Shown here in pieces: positions 54,876-63,227 of a DNA stretch of 64,000 nt. Source of the stretch: Finegoldia magna ATCC 53516 (lineage in GTDB: Bacteria; Bacillota; Clostridia; Tissierellales; Peptoniphilaceae); assembly GCF_000159695.1 (NCBI RefSeq), contig NZ_CM000955.1:327001-391000 (forward strand), in the 5' to 3' direction. The stretch's first letter is position 1. Every line of letters starts with the position of its first letter. The notes below the pieces were generated by a model. It was not told the origin of the DNA, ran no database searches, and saw only the letters and a list, made by a program, of their open reading frames with translations. The translations under genes were made by a program, and so were the position numbers.

Positions 54876-55011
54876 TTTTAATTTGTATCCCCTTTCTGTA
54901 TGGATTTACACATGGAAAATGGATATCCGCTCCTCCACCTTCATCTATTACCGTACAAGCTGAACTTGAAATCGATTTTAATGGTGTTTGTTTGGATACA
55001 TATTGTCTAAG
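54865..55011 (-). pseudogene. broken second copy of the Cys-containing peptide gene
   Basis: This frame encodes SSSACTVIDEGGGADI, PCVNPYRKG and IQIKNDK, clearly homologous to the 53-residue peptide at 48607-48768. Upstream the frame continues as KQTPLKSI and LRQYVS, then meets TGA at 55012-55014. There is no ATG, GTG or TTG in frame. Either the leader was lost by deletion or frameshift, or a rare start codon is used. The conserved part overlaps the paralogue-7 start by 11 bases. Confidence 0.65.
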
Positions 55012-55058
55012 TCACTATTTTTGCAATATTGTATAAACTTTATTTTTTCTTCAAGAAA

Positions 55059-55148
55059 TTATTCATTTGTTAGGTAAGTGTTTTCATTACAAGTACAATT
55101 ATAATTTTCCTCATTCTTTAATACAAAATTGTATTTAGATTCCTTCAT
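55059..55148 (-). CDS. 29-codon leader ORF or gene remnant upstream of the five-gene S41-like operon
   Basis: The ORF MKESKYNFVLKNEENYNC... runs from ATG 55148 to TAA 55059 and has a GGAAGGA site. It is the first ORF after the TTGACA promoter. After the stop the same frame continues FLEEKIKFIQYCKNSDLDN before another stop, so it may be the remnant of a longer protein. The start resembles the beginning of some peptide-modifying radical SAM proteins, but this is too short to claim. Confidence 0.4.
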   Translation of the reverse strand: MKESKYNFVLKNEENYNCTCNENTYLTNE

Positions 55149-55171
55149 TTTTCCTTCCGTTATTACTTATA

Positions 55172-55200
55172 ATATTACAGCAAAAATATTTTATTGTCAA
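55172..55200 (-). promoter_or_regulatory. promoter of the five-gene S41-like/peptide operon
   Basis: TTGACA (55195-55200 reverse) and TAATAT (55172-55177) are separated by 17 bases. All genes down to 47127 then read the same way with gaps of 74 bases or less, apart from the remnant ORF region (55012-55058). The 200 bases between this promoter and the next terminator (55201-55401) are AT-rich, and I see nothing in them. Confidence 0.75.
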
Positions 55201-55401
55201 AAATTTACTTATTTGATTTTCTAATAAATGGTCGGTAGTTATCTTATTTATTGTAATATTAACGATATTTATTATCATTCTTCTCGCTTTAATACTATTT
55301 CATCAATATTTGATTATTAATTTCATTTATTTGAAAAATCTATAAGTAATTGTTTTTTAGTAATACAAATTAATGTTTTTTTTGAAATTATATTATGACA
55401 C

Positions 55402-55434
55402 AAAAAACAGGGACATTGTTTTTAAATGCCCCTG
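55402..55434 (-). terminator. terminator of the hypothetical gene at 55452
   Basis: The reverse strand reads CAGGGGCATT, loop TAAAAAC, AATGTCCCTG, then TTTTTTG. The 10-bp stem has one G-U pair. Confidence 0.88.
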
Positions 55435-55451
55435 CAATATGCTCTATATAT

Positions 55452-56537
55452 TTATTGAAAATCCAATGTATCTACGAATTTTAATATTTCTAATAGCTTT
55501 GTTCTTTTTTTGAATGTTTTCTCTATGTTTTTCTTCAAATATTGGTACAAATCATCGTTTCTAGCTTCGAATGATTTGATTTCCATAACTATATTCATGT
55601 ATTTTTTGTCTTTGTATGTGCTTTTTAATCTCTTTCGATAAATTTCCCACACTTTTTCAAATGTTTTGTCTTTGTCTTGTTTGATAAGTTCTTCTACGAA
55701 TAGTATAAAATAATACGAATCATGTATTGATGACAAATTTTTGAACACATTCGTATAATCTTCTTCGTTCAAATATTTCTTGGTTTCTGATATGATTTCT
55801 TTTTCCATTTCAATTGAGTAATTATCATTGTCCAAGCTTTGTGAAAGCATGATTACGTAATCGTTGATTAATTTGAATGTGGATTCTTTGTCGTCGACTT
55901 TTGAGTATTTGTATAGAAACTCTCTCCATTTTGCTATGAATTTAGTCATGTAATTCATAAGTATATACGTTCTGACATCTATTGTGAACACGTAATTGGA
56001 TGTGAAGATGAAAAACTTCTTGAAATAATCAAAATATTTTAACAGTGCATCTGATATCATACTTATGGATAAGGTAGTGACTATTTCTTGGTTTTCTTCT
56101 GTTAATTGGATGTTGCCTTTTAATAGTGACGGACTATTTCCATATTGGATTAGTTTTTTGATTGCGTATACGAATAGATAAGGATATGATTGATCATCTT
56201 CGATTTTGTCGAACAAATCTTGTAACATATCAAAATCTTTGTCTTTTATGAGATATAGTATCGTCTTTTTATGAAGTTGTACTTCGCTCATATCGCTGTA
56301 GTAATTCACAACTGAAGAAAATGAATTTTCTTGTTCACGTTCAACTAAATCGATTAGTTCGATGTCACTGTTTCTGTCGTTGATGTATATGTCGTTAATT
56401 TTAAGAAGCTCTTGTTCGCTATTTTCGTTTTTGAATACGAACTTCTTTTTGTTCCAATCGTAGATGCTTAGCCCATCTGTTCCTGTTTTTTTGTATATTA
56501 AAAAGTTGTTTAATCTAAAAATATCGTAATTTTCCAT
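55452..56537 (-). CDS. hypothetical helical cytoplasmic protein
   Basis: The 361-residue protein is acidic and mainly alpha-helical, with no signal peptide or membrane segment. I do not recognise the family. The N-terminal ~60 residues look like a small beta domain (DIFRLNNFLIYKKTG, DWNKKKFVF). The rest is repeat-like helices (YYFILFVEELIKQ, FEKVWEIYRKRL) that could form a tetratricopeptide- or HEAT-like scaffold. It stands alone between two terminators. Confidence 0.6.
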   Translation of the reverse strand: MENYDIFRLNNFLIYKKTGTDGLSIYDWNKKKFVFKNENSEQELLKINDIYINDRNSDIELIDLVEREQENSFSSVVNYYSDMSEVQLHKKTILYLIKDKDFDMLQDLFDKIEDDQSYPYLFVYAIKKLIQYGNSPSLLKGNIQLTEENQEIVTTLSISMISDALLKYFDYFKKFFIFTSNYVFTIDVRTYILMNYMTKFIAKWREFLYKYSKVDDKESTFKLINDYVIMLSQSLDNDNYSIEMEKEIISETKKYLNEEDYTNVFKNLSSIHDSYYFILFVEELIKQDKDKTFEKVWEIYRKRLKSTYKDKKYMNIVMEIKSFEARNDDLYQYLKKNIEKTFKKRTKLLEILKFVDTLDFQ

Positions 56538-56554
56538 AGCTTAAATTATATACA

Positions 56555-56589
56555 AAAAAAGCTACCAAATCAAATTTGATAACTTTTTT
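56555..56589 (-). terminator. terminator of mazF
   Basis: A long AT-rich stem AAAAAAGCTACCAAAT / ATTTGATAACTTTTTT (few mismatches) has T-runs on both strands. Confidence 0.75.
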
Positions 56590-56608
56590 ATAAAATATGT
56601 AGTTTAGA

Positions 56609-56950
56609 TTATATACCCACAGATATTTTTAAAGCTTCATCCAACTTTATCAGAACTCTATCATCAAAGCTACCTACTTTTTCACGAAGCCTTTTTTTAT
56701 CAATAGTTCTTATTTGTTCAGCTAAAATAACTGAATTTTTCGGTAAACCGTACTTGGATCGTTCGATTGCAACATGTGTTGGTAATTTCGCTTTATTTAT
56801 TTGTGAAGTAATAGCTGCTATGACTACGGTTGGACTGTATTTGTTTCCCACATCATTTTGAACAACAACGACAGGTCTTACACCACCCTGCTCAGATCCA
56901 ACAACAGGGCTTAAGTCTGCGTAAAATATGTCTCCTCTTTTTACTTTCAT
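56609..56950 (-). CDS. mazF: MazF/PemK-family mRNA interferase (orphan)
   Basis: The 113-residue toxin-type endoribonuclease has [21 protein letters not shown] (RNA-binding loop), RPVVVVQND, and [13 protein letters not shown] with the conserved Thr/Ser. It is close in wording to NdoA (EndoA) of Bacillus, which cuts UACAU. In Bacillus the antitoxin gene lies between alr and the toxin; here only 109 bases separate alr from mazF and they encode no antitoxin. It has its own promoter. An unlinked antitoxin, or loss of it, must be assumed. Confidence 0.93.
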   Translation of the reverse strand: MKVKRGDIFYADLSPVVGSEQGGVRPVVVVQNDVGNKYSPTVVIAAITSQINKAKLPTHVAIERSKYGLPKNSVILAEQIRTIDKKRLREKVGSFDDRVLIKLDEALKISVGI

Positions 56951-56993
56951 AAACTCACCCTATAAACTCTTCGCTATTTTAAGAACTATTTTT

Positions 56994-57022
56994 ATTATAT
57001 CCAAAACACTTCAAGAAATCAA
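56994..57022 (-). promoter_or_regulatory. promoter of mazF
   Basis: TTGATT (57017-57022 reverse) and TATAAT (56994-56999) are separated by 17 bases, about 45 bases before the start codon. Confidence 0.75.
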
Positions 57023-57034
57023 TATAATAAACTT

Positions 57035-57054
57035 GCCCAACTTAAAAGCTGGGC
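57035..57054 (-). terminator. hairpin after alr
   Basis: GCCCA-A-CTT and AAG-C-TGGGC form a stem with one mismatch around a short loop. The tail is T-rich but broken, so it is a moderate terminator separating alr from mazF. Confidence 0.6.
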
Positions 57055-57059
57055 TAAGA

Positions 57060-58235
57060 TTAGTTGATTTTTTGTAAATAGTCGCACACTTCTACGACTT
57101 TTCCATTTCTAGTGTAAATTCTAGGAATTCTCATTGTAACTCTGCACAAAAGCTCATAAACATTTGTGTTAGCCATTTCTGCCAAATCGTACAACGAGAT
57201 TTCTCCCATGTCATCTTTTCCGAACAACAAAATTTTGTCGCCGACTTTTACATCTCTAATGTATGTTACATCTATCATGATTTGATCCATGCAGACTTTT
57301 CCCAAAATTTTTGCTTTTTTGCCGTTGATAATTACGTAAGCTTTGTTTGATAATTCCAAAGGATAACCGTCAGCATATCCGATTGTCGCTGTTGCAACTA
57401 CTGTTTCAGAGTTTGTCGTGAATGTTCTACCGTATCCGATATCTGTTCCTTTTGGAACTGTTTTAATCATGGACACTGTTGTGTAAAGTGATGATATTTC
57501 TTCCAAATTTAGTCTAGAATTTTCTCTTACATAATCTGATGCGTGATATCCGTAAAGACCGATTCCACATCTTATCATATCCAAGAAATATCCGTGAATT
57601 ATCGCTCCTGCATCATTTGCTATGTGTTTTATTGGAACAGTTATACCTCTGTTTTCCACATCAATCATAAAACCAATGTATGTATTGTATTGTTCTTTTG
57701 TATAGGAATAATCTTCGCTATCAGCATCTGAAAAATGACTGTAAATTCCTTGCAACACTACATTATCCATTTTATAGATTTTGAAGATTTCTTCCAAGCA
57801 TTTATCTTTGTCAAGTCTAACTTGAAATCCTAATCTTGTCATTCCTGTATCGATTTTGATGTGAACTTTGCATATTTTATTCAAACTTTTTGCAACGTTA
57901 TTGATTTCAACTGCAGTTTCGTAATCGTAAACCGTTAATTCGATGTTGTTTTTGATTGCTACTTCAATATTTTCATTGGAAATGTATCCTAAAATCATAA
58001 TTGGTTTGAATATTCCATTTTTGCGAAGTTCCAAGGCTTCATTTATATTGGACACTGCAAAGTAATCTATTCCTAAATATTCCAATTCTTTTGTAATAAA
58101 TGCTGCGCCTTGTCCGTAAGCATTAGCCTTAACTACGGCACACATTTTGACTAAATTGCTGATGTTTTTGATTTCTTTGTAATTGTGTTTTAATTTGTCC
58201 AAATCAACCTTTAAATAACTTTGATATTTAAACAT
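57060..58235 (-). CDS. alr: alanine racemase
   Basis: The 391-residue PLP enzyme makes D-alanine for peptidoglycan. The PLP lysine is in AVVKANAYGQGA (about residue 38). MTRLGF, RCGIGLYGY and the catalytic Tyr region IGYADGYP follow, with CMDQIMIDV near the C-terminus. Length is normal. It overlaps the end of nnrD, so the two are co-translated, an arrangement common in Firmicutes (acpS-nnrD-alr-mazF). Confidence 0.96.
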   Translation of the reverse strand: MFKYQSYLKVDLDKLKHNYKEIKNISNLVKMCAVVKANAYGQGAAFITKELEYLGIDYFAVSNINEALELRKNGIFKPIMILGYISNENIEVAIKNNIELTVYDYETAVEINNVAKSLNKICKVHIKIDTGMTRLGFQVRLDKDKCLEEIFKIYKMDNVVLQGIYSHFSDADSEDYSYTKEQYNTYIGFMIDVENRGITVPIKHIANDAGAIIHGYFLDMIRCGIGLYGYHASDYVRENSRLNLEEISSLYTTVSMIKTVPKGTDIGYGRTFTTNSETVVATATIGYADGYPLELSNKAYVIINGKKAKILGKVCMDQIMIDVTYIRDVKVGDKILLFGKDDMGEISLYDLAEMANTNVYELLCRVTMRIPRIYTRNGKVVEVCDYLQKIN

Positions 58236-59074
58236 TATTTCTCCTTACAAGCATTAATCGCATCCGGTAAATTTCTAATAATATCCGATGCAATAATGCT
58301 ATCTTCTCCTATTTTTTGTTTTGCAAAATCTCCAGCTAATCCGTGAATGTAAACTCCCAATTTACAAGCTTCGAACACATCTCTGTTGTGCATGAAACTT
58401 GCAATGATACCAGACAAACAATCGCCACTTCCAGCAGTCGCCATTCCAGCATTTCCAGTATTATTTACATGTATCTCATCATTTTTTGCAACGATTGTGT
58501 GATGACCTTTGAGAACTACAATACATTTATGTTTCTTTGAAAAATCCGTGGCGACCTTTTCGCGATTTTGATTGATATATTCTACATCCAATCCAGAAAG
58601 TCTACTAAATTCAAGCGGATGTGGAGTTATCGCAACAGAATAATCATCGTATTCTAGTTCACTGAAGTCTTTTATTGAGTTCAATCCATCAGCATCTATC
58701 AACACTGGTTTGTGGAAGTTTTTGAGTACGGATTTTATCAATTCGTAATTTAACTTGTCTTTTCCCATACCACAACCTATTGCGACACAGTTTTTATTGG
58801 AAATATATTCTAAAATCTGAAAAATAGAATTGTCACTCAATTTTTTGTCGACACACTCAAGTGGAAGTATTATATTCTCAACGGATTTAATTTGCATAAT
58901 TTCTGAGATTACTTCAGGGACAATTGTGTACACCAATCCACTACCACAACGAAGTGCTGCCATACTTGCCAAGTACACACTGCCACACATTCCGTCAGAT
59001 CCACCGACTATGCAGACTCTTCCGTAGTTTCCTTTATTGGAAAAAGGATCGCGTTTTTTTATTGTAAAATCCAT
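58235..59074 (-). CDS. nnrD: ADP-dependent NAD(P)H-hydrate dehydratase
   Basis: The 279-residue ribokinase-like enzyme repairs hydrated NAD(P)H. Motifs are GNYGRVCIVGGSDGMCGS near the N-terminus, AITPHPLEFSRL in the middle and NAGMATAGSGDCLSG (the phosphate-binding GSGD). It corresponds to the C-terminal half of two-domain NnrE/NnrD proteins; the epimerase half is not fused here. It lies one base after acpS. Confidence 0.92.
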   Translation of the reverse strand: MDFTIKKRDPFSNKGNYGRVCIVGGSDGMCGSVYLASMAALRCGSGLVYTIVPEVISEIMQIKSVENIILPLECVDKKLSDNSIFQILEYISNKNCVAIGCGMGKDKLNYELIKSVLKNFHKPVLIDADGLNSIKDFSELEYDDYSVAITPHPLEFSRLSGLDVEYINQNREKVATDFSKKHKCIVVLKGHHTIVAKNDEIHVNNTGNAGMATAGSGDCLSGIIASFMHNRDVFEACKLGVYIHGLAGDFAKQKIGEDSIIASDIIRNLPDAINACKEK

Positions 59075-59075
59075 T

Positions 59076-59429
59076 TTAATCCTCCAACATCAACACGCAC
59101 ATTGCTATTGCGTATTCTTCATCGTGAGAAATGGATGCATCAATATCTAAAACTTTTGGAAATTTATCTGTATTTAATTTTACAACTAATCCATCATCAT
59201 GTATAGACTCTACATCCATAAAACTCATTTTACCAATTCCAGTCTTCAAAGCTTTTGACACTGCCTCTTTCATGCAAAACATCCCCGTAATTGTCTCAAA
59301 ACTTCTATTTTTGGATTCAATGTATGAAATTTCACGTTCAGTGAAGACTTTTTTCATAAATTTATCCAGATTTTTGATGTTTTCTATTCGTGAAACCCTT
59401 AGTATATCAGTTCCACATCTAATCTTCAT
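59076..59429 (-). CDS. acpS: holo-[acyl-carrier-protein] synthase
   Basis: The 117-residue enzyme transfers 4'-phosphopantetheine to acyl carrier protein. GTDILRVSRIE holds the metal-binding Asp; FTEREISYIE and MKEAVSKALKTGIG follow, then ISHDEEYAIAM. The gene overlaps the end of the RelA-like gene by 11 bases. Confidence 0.95.
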   Translation of the reverse strand: MKIRCGTDILRVSRIENIKNLDKFMKKVFTEREISYIESKNRSFETITGMFCMKEAVSKALKTGIGKMSFMDVESIHDDGLVVKLNTDKFPKVLDIDASISHDEEYAIAMCVLMLED

Positions 59430-60786
59430 TTTTTATTCCTTCAAATTTTTCCAAGAATTTGTTTCTCAATGCTAAGAAATCTAATTTTTCGATATCTTCC
59501 ACACTTTCGACATCTTTTACGAAATCTTCCACGATTTCTCCAATTATTTCGAATGAATTTTGTGAAAAATTATTAATATTATACGATTCTGACAAATATT
59601 TTATGCTTTCTTTCATTAATTTATCCGTCAAAATATCTTGGTAAGTTTGGTTTATATTGCAGTTGCTGATTTCTTTTTCGATGACTTTTTTTATGGAATA
59701 TATCACATAATACACAAAGTCCATAAAAATTTCGTTGTTTTCTCTGTCATCAAGCGCAAATAATATCGACAAACAGAAGTTCCAGTTGAAGTCCTTGTCC
59801 AGTCTGCTATTAAGTCCTTGTGCAAATGAAGTGTGAATGTAATCCCCAAATTCCATATCTGAAAAATCATACAATTCACCAAAACTAATTGGCTTGTTAC
59901 TTATGGCATTGACCTTGTTTAGTATGTCGATCAATCTTTCTTCGTATTGTTTTTTCTCCAAAACATCCATTACAGAAAACAAATAATCGCTCACTACATT
60001 TGCTATGTTTCTCATATCTATTACAAAACCTAAGTTGTATTTCAGTTTGAGAATGTAACCATCGTGAATCATTTTTGTTATGATGCTTTTAAATTGTTGT
60101 CTTGTAGCGTCATCTTCGTTGGATTCCACTGTCATCATTTTTTTGTAAACGCTGTTGAGTTGCTTGTCGATAATTGTAAGGTTATTTTTGATTGAGTACA
60201 TCACATCACGTATCAAATCTTCTGTCATAACGTAGTTTGAATTTTTGTACAAAATCGAATGATCTACCTCTCCCCAGAACACATTGACCATGGATTTGAT
60301 TTGCACTTCGAAATTGATTTTCATGTCGTCATTTTCCACGAAAATAGCGTCGATTTTATAGATTTCGAACCCGTTTTTTTGTTTTTGTGGTTGTGGTTGA
60401 TCCAGGTTAAGTCTGATTCTCATATCATACTTGGAATAATAGTAGCCATTGTCATCTTTGTAATAAAAAAGTCTTTTCAAATATTCGTACAAATCTTTTT
60501 CATTTTCATTGAAACGACATTCTATTCTAACTCCAATCAAATCTGGAAATAGATTGAACACATCCTCTACGTCTTTACATTTTATATAATAATTTTGTTT
60601 TAGTATTTTTTCTTTGATGCTGTCTTCTTTTTTTACACGTGCGTTAATATTAATAACATCTTCGTTTTTTTCAAAAACTTTACTGAAAAACTCTTTTGTT
60701 TCTTCTGCAACAAAGTTTATGAATTTGTAACGGCTATTAATTAAATTAACAGCATCATTCATAAATTGAAAAATTCCAGCTCTCAT
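59419..60786 (-). CDS. RelA/SpoT-type (p)ppGpp synthetase-domain protein with long C-terminal extension
   Basis: The 455-residue protein has a nucleotidyltransferase domain of the RelA/SpoT kind in residues ~15-200: DLIGVRIECRF, then FEVQIKSMVNVFWGEVDHSILYK, the conserved E-Q-x-x and W-x-E-H region. There is no N-terminal HD hydrolase. The C-terminal ~240 residues are helical and unlike TGS/ACT domains. Small synthetases are usually about 210-260 residues, so this extension is unusual. ATG 60786 has AAAGGAG upstream. It is first in the operon with acpS-nnrD-alr. Confidence 0.8.
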   Translation of the reverse strand: MRAGIFQFMNDAVNLINSRYKFINFVAEETKEFFSKVFEKNEDVININARVKKEDSIKEKILKQNYYIKCKDVEDVFNLFPDLIGVRIECRFNENEKDLYEYLKRLFYYKDDNGYYYSKYDMRIRLNLDQPQPQKQKNGFEIYKIDAIFVENDDMKINFEVQIKSMVNVFWGEVDHSILYKNSNYVMTEDLIRDVMYSIKNNLTIIDKQLNSVYKKMMTVESNEDDATRQQFKSIITKMIHDGYILKLKYNLGFVIDMRNIANVVSDYLFSVMDVLEKKQYEERLIDILNKVNAISNKPISFGELYDFSDMEFGDYIHTSFAQGLNSRLDKDFNWNFCLSILFALDDRENNEIFMDFVYYVIYSIKKVIEKEISNCNINQTYQDILTDKLMKESIKYLSESYNINNFSQNSFEIIGEIVEDFVKDVESVEDIEKLDFLALRNKFLEKFEGIKNED

Positions 60787-60814
60787 TTTTATTCTCCTTT
60801 TTATTGCTACTATT

Positions 60815-60823
60815 ATTTTACCA
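60815..60823 (-). promoter_or_regulatory. candidate extended -10 promoter of the RelA-like operon
   Basis: TGGTAAAAT lies on the reverse strand about 30 bases before the start codon, with a TTGTGA-like -35 at a short 15-base spacing. Confidence 0.4.
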
Positions 60824-60846
60824 TATTTAAGCTTTTCACAAGCATG

Positions 60847-60873
60847 AAAAAAGAGCACTGCGTGTGCTCTTTT
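60847..60873 (-). terminator. terminator of the activase-dehydratase-DUF3343 operon
   Basis: AAAAGAGCAC and GTGCTCTTTT form a 10-bp stem with a 5-base loop, with T's on both sides. Confidence 0.92.
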
Positions 60874-60884
60874 GATTTTACAAT

Positions 60885-61148
60885 TTATAGAAACTTCATC
60901 CTGTTAGGATTAATGTCTCGTTCTATTTCGTGAAAGCCTTTGATTTCGATGTTGTTTTCTTCTATGATTTTTTCGATTTTCGGTTTGTCTTCCAAGTTAT
61001 CATACAATATAGAAATCCCACAACACACATCCAATACTCTTGGTGTTGGTGCAATCGTAGCTTTGATAGAATTTTCTTTGATTAAATCGTAAAGTTTTTG
61101 TCCGTTTGCCACATCTTTGAACAAGATGTAGTTCATTTTATCTGCCAT
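60885..61148 (-). CDS. DUF3343 protein (putative Se/S carrier-like)
   Basis: The 87-residue protein is of the DUF3343 type: FKDVANGQKLYDLIKENSIK, then APTPRVLDVCCGISILYD with the paired Cys, and a short C-terminal tail. The family has been proposed to carry selenium or sulfur on the Cys; this is not proven. The gene overlaps the preceding HgdB-like gene by 11 bases, so it is tightly coupled to it. Confidence 0.8.
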   Translation of the reverse strand: MADKMNYILFKDVANGQKLYDLIKENSIKATIAPTPRVLDVCCGISILYDNLEDKPKIEKIIEENNIEIKGFHEIERDINPNRMKFL

Positions 61149-62421
61149 TTTCTATCATTTCAACGAACGCTTCAATTCTTGTCTTCAATTGTTCGCTGTC
61201 TTCGTCTGTATAATCAGTTTCAATTCCCAATACTGGAATGTTGTGATCTTTAAGTTCTTTTTCTACAATGTGACCTTCTGTATCGTAAATGTTACAGAAT
61301 TTTAAGTTAACATCGATTACACCATCAACGTTGTATTCTTTTGCAAGTCTGATAATGTCGTCAACTCTTTCAGTGTTTGGAGTGTAACATGCGCAGTTGA
61401 TACCTTTCATGTATCTATCTGTTAGGTGATCAACCATTTCGTCCATAGTTTTTCCAGATTCATCTACAGTTAATTCAAAATATCTTGAACCTGTACACAT
61501 TTCTTCACATACAACAGCTGCTCCACTTGATTCAATGATGTGGTGTAGTTTCCAGTTTGGAATAGATAATGGAGTTCCTGTTAACATTAATCTTGTAGCG
61601 CCTTTTTTATATACGCTAATGTTTTGTTCTTTTCTCTTATCCAATTCATCGCATAGTTCATTAACTTTTTGTGCAAATCTTGTTGGATCATCGTAGAATG
61701 CGATTTGTGAAATCAATAAGCAGTCTTTACCACTGATTGGGACATTGTCTAATTTACGGAATTCCCACAATCTTTGCATTGCACGTCTTTTGTTGTTGAT
61801 TAAAACAATTGCATCGTGAAGAGATTCTGGAGTTAATTTGTTGCCAGTTAATTCTTCGATTCTTGCGATGTATCTGTAAACTTCGTCTTTGAAAAATTCA
61901 ACGTCTTTGTCTCTTTTCATTTGTGGCAAATCAAAGATGTACATTGGAGCATCTTTTGACATGATTTCCCAAGCTTTTTTCTTACCGTCGCATGTTGTTT
62001 CTCCGACGAATAAGTCTGCAAGTCTAAAGAATGGACAAGTTTTTTCAAATCTAGCACCTAGAGATGCTTTGATTAGTGGACATGTTGCAGTTGGAAGATA
62101 TTTTTCTCCACCTGGTACCCAAAATTGTGATCCTGAACACAAACCAGTATTGATAGCTCCACAACCAAATACTACTTCATCAGGAACGTGAATACAGAAT
62201 GTTCCTACAACTTTTCCGCCGTTTTTTTGGAATTCGATTAATTCAGCTGGTCTAATTCCGTGGATTTCTGCAACAACCATGTTGAAATAATCCATTTTTT
62301 CTGGTCTATTTTCTTGTGATAAATATACATCACCAAATGCTTGTGGTAAAACTTCACACAAAACGTCGTGTTGATCGACATCCATTCCTAAATCTTCCCA
62401 CATTTTTCTGTAATCTGCCAT
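61138..62421 (-). CDS. 2-hydroxyacyl-CoA dehydratase-family (HgdB / double-cubane-type) protein
   Basis: The 427-residue iron-sulfur protein is of the HgdB/YjiM family. The domain has EIHGIRPAELIEFQKNGGK early, the Cys-bearing FCIHVPDEVVFGCGA and TATCPLIKASLG, ETTCDGKKKAWE in the middle, and EEMCTGSRYFE toward the C-terminus. Members either dehydrate 2-hydroxyacyl-CoA or carry a [8Fe-9S] double cubane for low-potential reductions. Linked activase and DUF3343 genes, and no CoA-transferase gene in view, favour the second type. An AGGGGGT site precedes the ATG. Confidence 0.85.
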   Translation of the reverse strand: MADYRKMWEDLGMDVDQHDVLCEVLPQAFGDVYLSQENRPEKMDYFNMVVAEIHGIRPAELIEFQKNGGKVVGTFCIHVPDEVVFGCGAINTGLCSGSQFWVPGGEKYLPTATCPLIKASLGARFEKTCPFFRLADLFVGETTCDGKKKAWEIMSKDAPMYIFDLPQMKRDKDVEFFKDEVYRYIARIEELTGNKLTPESLHDAIVLINNKRRAMQRLWEFRKLDNVPISGKDCLLISQIAFYDDPTRFAQKVNELCDELDKRKEQNISVYKKGATRLMLTGTPLSIPNWKLHHIIESSGAAVVCEEMCTGSRYFELTVDESGKTMDEMVDHLTDRYMKGINCACYTPNTERVDDIIRLAKEYNVDGVIDVNLKFCNIYDTEGHIVEKELKDHNIPVLGIETDYTDEDSEQLKTRIEAFVEMIENGR

Positions 62422-62432
62422 TTTTATACCCC

Positions 62433-63227
62433 CTAGTAAGTAATTACATTATCATCACAATCAAATTGGCTACAGTTATTAATAACATAATCTGGTTTGA
62501 AATCGAATTGCTTGTACTTTTCATCTATGTATTCAAACCCTTTTTTTGTAAAAATATCGTGATATTCGCCTTCACAAAAATAGCCTTCTTTGATTAATTG
62601 ATCAAATTTTTTGTACACTCCAGCTGCTGCCTGAAGTTTTACAGATGATTTATCCCTAAAAGAATCATCTATATGTTTTTTGATGAATTCTATTCTTTTG
62701 TCTATGTCGAAGATAAATTTTGAGAAATATTCCACCTCGTATATTCTTCTCTCATCAATATCGCATTTTCTGAGATTGAATATAAGAGATGAAATTTCTC
62801 TGGATTTTTCAATTAAATCATTAAATTTTTCTTCGTCAAATTTTTTGTCCAGTTTACCTTCCAAATACTCAATCAAAGATTTATAATCCCTGTATTTGTA
62901 CACGAAAACATCTTTGTCAGTTTTCTTTTTCAAAGTTTCGTAGCGAATTTTGCAACTATCATCTACAATGAAAAACGATGAACTAAACATAAAAGGACAT
63001 CTTCCAAGTTCCAAATAAGCAAAAGAAGAATTCAACATATCACAGTAATTATTATCTGTATAATCTTCTGTGACTTCCCTGTCTATTCCATAAGAATACA
63101 CTGTTGTAACTCCAAAACTCTCAACGATTTCCCATGGAACTCTGCCCCACAATGAAACAACAGTTGTTGATTTACTCAAAGTGAGTGCATCAATATATGC
63201 GTTTTTTCTAATATCTAAATAATCCAT
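62433..63227 (-). CDS. small 2-hydroxyacyl-CoA dehydratase-like protein, divergent
   Basis: The 264-residue protein is only weakly like HgdB-family subunits. SLWGRVPWEIVESFGVTTVYSYG fits the N-terminal motif, and NSSFAYLELGRCPFMFSS the first Cys region. The later Cys motif (RYETLKKK region) is not typical. It sits between activase and HgdB-like genes and overlaps the activase stop by one base. It may be a second subunit or a degenerate copy. Confidence 0.6.
   Translation of the reverse strand: MDYLDIRKNAYIDALTLSKSTTVVSLWGRVPWEIVESFGVTTVYSYGIDREVTEDYTDNNYCDMLNSSFAYLELGRCPFMFSSSFFIVDDSCKIRYETLKKKTDKDVFVYKYRDYKSLIEYLEGKLDKKFDEEKFNDLIEKSREISSLIFNLRKCDIDERRIYEVEYFSKFIFDIDKRIEFIKKHIDDSFRDKSSVKLQAAAGVYKKFDQLIKEGYFCEGEYHDIFTKKGFEYIDEKYKQFDFKPDYVINNCSQFDCDDNVITY

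Noticed and set aside
55059..55148. Start of a radical SAM peptide-modifying enzyme
   Set aside because: The similarity of the first residues is only an impression; no CxxxCxxC motif is present, so no such function is claimed.
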